Origin: JBBDWR01 sp040902745
GTDB lineage: Bacteria; Actinomycetota; UBA4738; HRBIN12
Assembly: GCA_040902745.1 (NCBI GenBank)
Contig: JBBDWR010000011.1
Span: forward strand, 61,870 to 125,869
Direction: 5' to 3'
Length of the DNA: 64,000 nt
Position numbers and translations under genes: made by a program. Of the stretch, positions 59,521-64,000 are shown piece after piece (positions within the stretch are counted from its first letter, which is position 1; each line of letters starts with the position of its first letter). The notes under the pieces are model-generated. The model was not told where the DNA came from. It saw only the letters and a list, made by a program, of their open reading frames with translations, and did no database searches.

Positions 59521-60707
59521 GCGTCCTGCAGTCGGGTGGAGGGAGACAGGACCACGACGTCCCATCCCGAACGGGCGAAGGCCAGGCGCGCTTGTGAAGC
59601 CCGCCCTTCGAGCTGTGTCTGCCTCTCGGGCGGCAATGAAGCGGGTTCGGAGGGGTAGACCAGGACCGCGAGGCGAGGTCCGAAACCTGCTCCGGCACGC
59701 AGCAACGAAGGCAGTTCGTTGGGTGTCGGGGGAGCGGTGACGAGCGTCAGGGTGGTGTCGGAGGCGGCCGCGGTTCGCAGGCGCGAAAGCGCCGATTGCA
59801 TCGAACGGTTTTGGTCCTCTCGCACCTGGGCGAGGGCGTCGAGCAGCAGCTCTTCGTTGACGGCGACGAGCGGGGAACCCGCGGTCGCGAACCGCACACC
59901 GAATCCCGAGCGACACAACAGCGCGCCGAGCGATGCGGCCGCCGACACGCAGCGTTCGAAACATGCACCGTGGCTGCGTCCCACGATCGCCTGCCGTGTG
60001 TCGAGAAGGAGGACGGCTTGTCCGCGGCGCGTGGACTCGTCCTGGCGGATCATCAACTCCCCCCGGCGTGCGGTGCTCCGCCAGTGGATCCGCCGCAGGT
60101 CGTCGCCGGTCTGATAGGCGCGCATCGTGTAGAACTCCTCACCCGTCCGCATAAGGTTGCGGGTTCGCGATGCACCCGCACCCTGACCGAACGCGGCCCC
60201 GGCCTGACCCGAGAGATCCTCGATCTGGGGCGTGACGATCAATTCGTCGATCGTCGCGATCTCGAAGCGTCGGCGAGTCAGGGCGAAGGGGTCGGACAGA
60301 TCGACGGTGATCGGACCGAGTCGGTAGTGACCGCGCACGGTGGGGACGAATGAGTAGTCGACCCGCTGGGTCGATCTTCCCGACATCCCCGGGAGAACCA
60401 GCCGCGCTGCGGCTCCGAGGGCAGGTGGCACGCGATCCTCCAGCAGGATCAGGGAGGTCGACACTGCCGACGGGTTGGTCACATCGAGAGCCACTTCGAC
60501 GCGCTGGCCGGGTTCGACACGGATCTGCGACAGATGACGACGGATATCCAGTCGTTGACGGGCTCGCCGACCGAGCAGCGCGGTGACGAGCGGAAGGAGC
60601 AGGACGCCGACGGCGACGATGTGCACCGTGGGAGATCCGAGGAGCCGGGCGAGGATCCACAGGCCTGCGCCGCAGGCGCAGACCAGCAGGCCTCGGCCCG
60701 AGGGCAT
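59472..60707 (-). CDS. DUF58 domain protein
   Basis: 411 residues. Two N-terminal hydrophobic segments (LLVCACGAGLWILARLL, TVHIVAVGVLLLPLVTALLG), a beta-rich middle (VEPGQRVEVALDVTNPS, VRGHYRLGPITVDLSDPFAL) and the DUF58 core (EFYTMRAYQTGDDLRRIHWRSTARRGELM followed by QAVLLLDTR, MIDAS-like). It works with the MoxR ATPase, probably as a von Willebrand-type partner. Its stop overlaps the transglutaminase start by 49 bp, and its start overlaps the moxR stop by 1 bp. Confidence 0.9.
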   Translation of the reverse strand: MPSGRGLLVCACGAGLWILARLLGSPTVHIVAVGVLLLPLVTALLGRRARQRLDIRRHLSQIRVEPGQRVEVALDVTNPSAVSTSLILLEDRVPPALGAAARLVLPGMSGRSTQRVDYSFVPTVRGHYRLGPITVDLSDPFALTRRRFEIATIDELIVTPQIEDLSGQAGAAFGQGAGASRTRNLMRTGEEFYTMRAYQTGDDLRRIHWRSTARRGELMIRQDESTRRGQAVLLLDTRQAIVGRSHGACFERCVSAAASLGALLCRSGFGVRFATAGSPLVAVNEELLLDALAQVREDQNRSMQSALSRLRTAAASDTTLTLVTAPPTPNELPSLLRAGAGFGPRLAVLVYPSEPASLPPERQTQLEGRASQARLAFARSGWDVVVLSPSTRLQDAWTTTRERLSAAGSSR

Positions 60708-61681
60708 CAGGTCTTCCCCGTGACGGGGACCGGAACCTCGGCGAGCAGTTCGGCGAGGATGGTCCCCGCGGAGCGACCGCCCATCACAGCGTCCGCTCCG
60801 ACGATCAGACGGTGGGACAGGACCGGAACGGCGAGTTCCTTGATGTCGTCGGGAACCACGTAGTCACGCGCCTGCGCGGCGGCGAGGGCGCGCGACGCCC
60901 GCAACAGCAGTATCGAGGCGCGGGGACTCGCACCGAGATACAGATCGGTGTGTCGGCGGGTGGCCTCCGCGACCGCGACGATGTATCGGCGTACCGCGGG
61001 CGCCACGTGCACACCGCTGACGAGGCGGACCATGTCGGCCACGCCCCGTGCGTCGGTTACCGCCGAGATCCTTGCGAGGTTCGAGCCGGATCCGTGGGCT
61101 GCGAGGATGTCCGCCTCGATGTCCGCCGCCGGATAGCCGATCGCGAGCCGCAGCATGAACCGATCGAGCTGGGCCTCCGGCAGGGGATACGTGCCTTCGT
61201 GCTCGATCGGGTTCTGGGTGGCGATCACCATGAAGGGTGTGCCCAGCTCGTAGGTCTCCGTGTCGACGGTGACCTGCCGCTCCTCCATCGACTCCAGCAG
61301 GGCGGATTGTGTCTTTGGGCTCGCGCGGTTGATCTCGTCGGCGAGCACGATATTGGCGAAGATCGCACCTGGGCGGAACTCGAAGTCGGCTCGCTCCTGG
61401 TTGAAGACGTTGACCCCGGTGACGTCGGTCGGAAGCAGGTCGGGTGTGAACTGGATCCGACGGAAGCTGCAGTCGACCGAGCGGGAGATCGCCTTGGCCA
61501 GCATCGTCTTGCCGACCCCCGGAACATCCTCGATCAACAGATGTCCCTCGGCCATCAGACAGACCAGTGCGAGGCGGATCTCACGATGCTTGCCCTGGAC
61601 GACCTGCTCGACGTTGCTCTCGATCTGGCGGAAGCGTTCGGCGAACGCCTGCCAGTCTCGTGATTCCTCGTCCGATCGCAC
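60707..61681 (-). CDS. MoxR-family AAA+ ATPase
   Basis: 324 residues from GTG 61681. Walker A EDVPGVGKTMLAKAI, Walker B IVLADEINRASPKTQSALLE, sensor-1 ATQNPIEHEGTYPLPEAQLDRF and sensor-2 region GASPRASILLLRASRALA. MoxR ATPases act as chaperones for the DUF58/VWA partner encoded next. GTG 61681 has GGAGG four bases upstream; the TTG at 61708 used by a longer frame lies within a TACGAT hexamer likely to be its -10. First gene of the three-gene set. Confidence 0.93.
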   Translation of the reverse strand: MRSDEESRDWQAFAERFRQIESNVEQVVQGKHREIRLALVCLMAEGHLLIEDVPGVGKTMLAKAISRSVDCSFRRIQFTPDLLPTDVTGVNVFNQERADFEFRPGAIFANIVLADEINRASPKTQSALLESMEERQVTVDTETYELGTPFMVIATQNPIEHEGTYPLPEAQLDRFMLRLAIGYPAADIEADILAAHGSGSNLARISAVTDARGVADMVRLVSGVHVAPAVRRYIVAVAEATRRHTDLYLGASPRASILLLRASRALAAAQARDYVVPDDIKELAVPVLSHRLIVGADAVMGGRSAGTILAELLAEVPVPVTGKT

Positions 61682-62005
61682 CGCGCCTCCAGGCCCTGGG
61701 AGCCCCAATCGTAGCGTGGGCCCCCGCTAGGGACAGTGGCCGTTCGGCGGTCGTCGCAAGGAGCAGGAACTTCGGGAGTTCGGAGCACAACGAGAGGAAC
61801 GGTGGAAGCCGGACCGACGAACCTCGGACGCCCCGCGCGGCCCCTTTTCGCAATTCCAGGCGTTCGATGTCGTTCGGCCCGGCTCGCACCGTTCCTGCGG
61901 CGGATTACACCGTTGGGATACGCCCGATGCAAGCACCTGCGCACAACCTGCCGCGTTCTGCTGCGTTGTATGCTCGCTCCACCGGGCGCCCGCCCGGCCT
62001 GTGCC
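61682..62005. other. intergenic region between divergent moxR and HNH genes
   Basis: About 320 bp. On the minus strand TACGAT near 61710 is a candidate -10 for moxR. On the plus strand TATGCT at 61974-61979 may serve the HNH gene. Frames across this stretch show no protein-like conservation, so no gene is called. Confidence 0.4.
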
Positions 62006-62488
62006 ATGGGGAGATCACTGGTCCTGAACGCCTCCGACCAGCCTCTGGCGGTCGTCACCGCGCAGAGGGCGGTCGTGCTCGTCCTCAAGGACAAAGCGGA
62101 GGTGGTGGTTCCCAACGGGGCGGTGTTCCGCTCCGAGCGCTACGCGATCGACGCTCCTGCCGTGGTGCGTCTTCGGTACTTCGTGCGCGTGCCATTCCGT
62201 CCTCGGGCTCCGCTCACCCGACGCGCGGTTTTTGCGCGTGACGGCCACAGTTGCCAGTACTGCGGCGCACCGGCCGAAAACCTCGATCACGTGATCCCAC
62301 GGTCGAGGGGTGGTCCCCACAGCTGGGAGAACGTGGTGGCGTCGTGCCGGCGGTGCAACTCCAAGAAGGAGAACCGCATGCCGGAAGACGTCGGGTATCG
62401 GCTCAAAAGACCCCCGTACGTGCCCTCGGACGGGTTCCGCCTCTCTCTTGGACGCGTCGAGCCGTTGTGGGAGCCCTACCTGCGCTGA
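62006..62488 (+). CDS. HNH endonuclease family protein
   Basis: 160 residues. Zinc-coordinated HNH: CQYCG, then LDHVIPRSRGGPHSWENVVASCRRCNSKKENR (CxxC, DH, N, CxxC). The N-terminal region (SLVLNASDQPLAVVTAQRAV, LRYFVRVPFRPRAPLTRRAVFARDG) is the usual one for this actinobacterial/bacterial single-copy HNH group. DNA-repair or restriction-like nuclease; target unknown. ATG 62006 starts the conserved region. Confidence 0.87.
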   Translation: MGRSLVLNASDQPLAVVTAQRAVVLVLKDKAEVVVPNGAVFRSERYAIDAPAVVRLRYFVRVPFRPRAPLTRRAVFARDGHSCQYCGAPAENLDHVIPRSRGGPHSWENVVASCRRCNSKKENRMPEDVGYRLKRPPYVPSDGFRLSLGRVEPLWEPYLR

Positions 62489-62648
62489 ACCGGCCGAGCC
62501 GCCTGGGCCGCTGCGTGAACGTGGTCCTTCGCCCCCGCGCTTGTGATGTACGGCCTGTCGGAGGTTGTTGCGCGCCTGCGATCGGTTGTCGATCGATTGT
62601 GGGCCGCCCACTGGTCCGAACTTCACACCTGTAACTAGCAGCAATTCC

Positions 62649-62710
62649 TTGACTGGGTGGAGTGCAAGTGGCATAAACGTGGAACGAAGTGGAGGAGAAG
62701 TGGAGTGGGG
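62649..62710 (+). promoter_or_regulatory. mraZ promoter with MraZ-type direct repeats
   Basis: TTGACT (62649-62654), 17-bp spacer, CATAAA (62672-62677). Overlapping it are five direct GTGG repeats at 62657, 62668, 62679, 62689 and 62700, spaced 11, 11, 10 and 11 bp, one helical turn apart. This is the layout of MraZ operators (TGGG-type repeats in E. coli). GGAGGAG at 62691 is the ribosome binding site. Confidence 0.8.
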
Positions 62711-63151
62711 GATGGAGGACGCGCGGCCGAACTCCTCGGCACGCATAGCTACAACCTCGACCCGAAGGGGCGTATCTCGCTGCCCGCGCGGTTCAGGGAG
62801 GCGTTCGGGGATGGCGCCTTCTTGACGCTCGGCCAGGACGGATGCCTCTTCTGCTTCCCCAGGGCCGAGTGGGAGCAGCGTGCCGACGAGGTTCGATCCG
62901 CCCCGCTCTCCGACACGGAGGGCCGCGCGTACGCCCGGATGTTCTTCGGGAACGCGGAGCCCGTGGAACTCGACTCTCAGGGTCGCCTCGTGGTGCCGAA
63001 CCGCCTGCGACAGCAGGTCGGCATCGCCAAGGCAGTCGTGGTCGTCGGGGTCATGGACCGGATGGAGATCTGGGACCGAGGGGCTCACGAGCGCTACACG
63101 GAAGCGTTCGGAGGCTCCTACCAGGCGGGAACGCTCTACCCGTCGTCCTAG
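62705..63151 (+). CDS. mraZ: transcriptional regulator MraZ
   Basis: 148 residues. Two AbrB-like repeats: GTHSYNLDPKGRISLPARFREAF near the start and PVELDSQGRLVVPNRLRQQVGI in the middle, each with the DxxGR core. MraZ binds repeats at its own promoter and represses or modulates the division and cell-wall cluster. GTG 62705 has GGAGGAG seven bases upstream, and conserved sequence starts soon after; the GTG at 62657 falls within the operator. Confidence 0.93.
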   Translation: MGDGGRAAELLGTHSYNLDPKGRISLPARFREAFGDGAFLTLGQDGCLFCFPRAEWEQRADEVRSAPLSDTEGRAYARMFFGNAEPVELDSQGRLVVPNRLRQQVGIAKAVVVVGVMDRMEIWDRGAHERYTEAFGGSYQAGTLYPSS

Positions 63152-63172
63152 CCGAACAGAGGGAGACCGCAG

Positions 63173-63301
63173 ATGCAGACACCGACCCCCGAAGGACGCT
63201 CGATCGCCGCCGAACTCCGACAAAGCCTGTCGTTGTTCGGGTTCCTCGTCCTCGCACTCGCCGTTCCGGCGGTTGCCGGTCTCGCGATCTCCGTCACCTG
63301 A
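63173..63301 (+). CDS. small single-span membrane protein between mraZ and rsmH
   Basis: 42 residues. GAGGGAG precedes the ATG at 63173. The first ~18 residues are polar (QTPTPEGRSIAAELRQSLS) and the rest is one hydrophobic helix (LFGFLVLALAVPAVAGLAI) ending at TGA 63299-63301. It is too short for FtsL, which normally follows rsmH. It may be a small division-associated protein or a leader peptide. Confidence 0.55.
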   Translation: MQTPTPEGRSIAAELRQSLSLFGFLVLALAVPAVAGLAISVT

Positions 63302-63318
63302 CCCCGTGATTGGGACAC

Positions 63319-64000
63319 ATGACGGGGCCAGATGACCGGCCAGATGACGACGTGGCTGCGGACCGGTTCCATACCCCGGTCATGGTCGAGGAGGTCTTGC
63401 GATTCCTCGCGGGCAGGGGAACGGTGCTGGACATGACGCTGGGGCTCGGGGGTCACGCCGCCGCCTTGCTCGACGCGGGGGTGCGCGAAGTGATCGGTGT
63501 CGACCGCGACCCGTCCGCACTCGTGATCGCGCGCGAACGCCTGGAGGGCTATGGAGAACGCTTCCGCACGGTCCACGGGCGGTTCTCCGACGTCGACCCG
63601 GGTGTCGCCGTCGACGGCGTCCTGTTCGATCTCGGCGTGTCGTCGCTCCAGCTCGACACGGGCGAGCGGGGATTCGGTTTCCGGACCGACGGCCCTTTGG
63701 ACATGCGGATGGGGGGCGAAACGGAGCCGGGCACCAGGTCCGCCCGCGAACTCGTGAACGAACTCGAGGAGCCGGAGCTCTCAGGCCTTATCTATCACTA
63801 CGGAGAAGAACGTGGCGCGCGTCGTGTTGCTTCGGCGATCGTCCGGGCGCGATCCCGTCGCCCGATCGAGACGACCGACGAACTCGCGGGCGTGGTCGCG
63901 GGTGCGCTGGGGAAGCGTCCGGGGGGCCCCCACCCTGCACGCCGAACGTTCCAGGCGCTCCGCATCGCGGTCAACCGGGAGCTCGAGGAGCTCGCCGCCT
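63319..64000 (+). CDS. rsmH: 16S rRNA (cytosine(1402)-N(4))-methyltransferase RsmH, cut by window end
   Basis: The first 227 residues are present. Motifs: RFHTPVMVEEVLRFLA, VLDMTLGLGGHAAALLDAG (SAM site), VIGVDRDPSAL, DGVLFDLGVSSLQLD, GPLDMRMGG and RRTFQALRIAVNRELEEL. RsmH (MraW) N4-methylates C1402 of 16S rRNA with SAM. It is the usual gene after mraZ and opens the division cluster; the rest lies beyond 64000. ATG 63319 was chosen as the nearest upstream start to the conserved region; no strong Shine-Dalgarno is visible. Confidence 0.93.
   Translation, partial: MTGPDDRPDDDVAADRFHTPVMVEEVLRFLAGRGTVLDMTLGLGGHAAALLDAGVREVIGVDRDPSALVIARERLEGYGERFRTVHGRFSDVDPGVAVDGVLFDLGVSSLQLDTGERGFGFRTDGPLDMRMGGETEPGTRSARELVNELEEPELSGLIYHYGEERGARRVASAIVRARSRRPIETTDELAGVVAGALGKRPGGPHPARRTFQALRIAVNRELEELAA

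Noticed and set aside
1..64000. CRISPR array, prophage, insertion sequence, tRNA or rRNA genes
   Set aside because: No spaced direct repeats, transposase or integrase genes, cloverleaf or rRNA-like sequence were noticed in the intergenic regions read by eye.

Overview
The window is one continuous, very GC-rich, gene-dense bacterial chromosome segment. A WhiB regulator, an actinobacterial-type DEDDh exonuclease/GIY-YIG fusion, a PimB-like mannosyltransferase, F420-type luciferase-like oxidoreductases, PAC2, DUF3040, DUF2630 and DUF6504 proteins, TCGAAC-N4-GTTCGA LexA boxes and an mraZ-rsmH cluster all point to Actinomycetota, probably an uncultured lineage outside the well-studied genera (inference). 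No rRNA, tRNA, CRISPR array, insertion sequence or prophage was seen. Many starts sit 6-8 nt after a TANNNT hexamer, so leaderless transcription looks common.

Layout. 1-7.1 kb: DEDDh exonuclease (cut by the window edge), WhiB, YgfZ on the minus strand; then a PimB-like glycosyltransferase, zinc-ribbon membrane protein, SRPBCC protein and an ArsA-type ATPase with an HSP20-like tail. 7.1-9.6 kb: ROK glucokinase, LLM oxidoreductase, 5-formyl-THF cyclo-ligase. 9.6-20.4 kb: a one-carbon island with two GcvT-like folate-dependent proteins, formate-THF ligase, FdhD, an NAD-type formate dehydrogenase and MobA. The catalytic subunit FdhA is a selenoprotein: an in-frame TGA at 15047-15049 is followed by a bacterial SECIS-like hairpin with a GGTCT loop. 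Its N-terminal Fe4S4 module is carried at the C-terminus of the NuoG-like subunit. 20.4-30.2 kb: carbamate kinase, EEP hydrolase, a small membrane protein, phosphofructokinase, a frameshifted threonine aldolase, a sulfite-oxidase-family Moco protein, a secreted coiled-coil protein, a PASTA Ser/Thr kinase, and a TPP riboswitch controlling thiE and an AIR-synthase-like gene.

30.2-49.9 kb: secreted metallophosphoesterase, DUF2304-GT2 fusion beside a UDP-sulfoquinovose synthase, membrane proteins, a cysteine-desulfurase-like enzyme, an ion channel, a second LLM oxidoreductase, an orphan winged-helix regulator, an ECF sigma factor with a candidate membrane partner, Crp/Fnr regulator, STAS protein, PAC2, two aminotransferases and small conserved proteins. 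50-56 kb: ornithine-cyclodeaminase-family enzyme, then an SOS mutagenesis cassette (DUF6504, DnaE2, DinB) with two matched LexA-box promoters. 56-64 kb: DUF3040, MerR, a TgpA/DUF58/MoxR cluster, HNH endonuclease, and the start of the division/cell-wall cluster (mraZ with its own repeat operator, a 42-residue membrane protein, rsmH cut by the window end).

Together the formate, Moco (FdhD, MobA) and folate genes (Fhs, cyclo-ligase, GcvT-like) describe transfer of methyl or C1 units to tetrahydrofolate and oxidation of formate to CO2 with NAD. selA, selB, selC and selD are not in the window and must be elsewhere for FdhA to be made.
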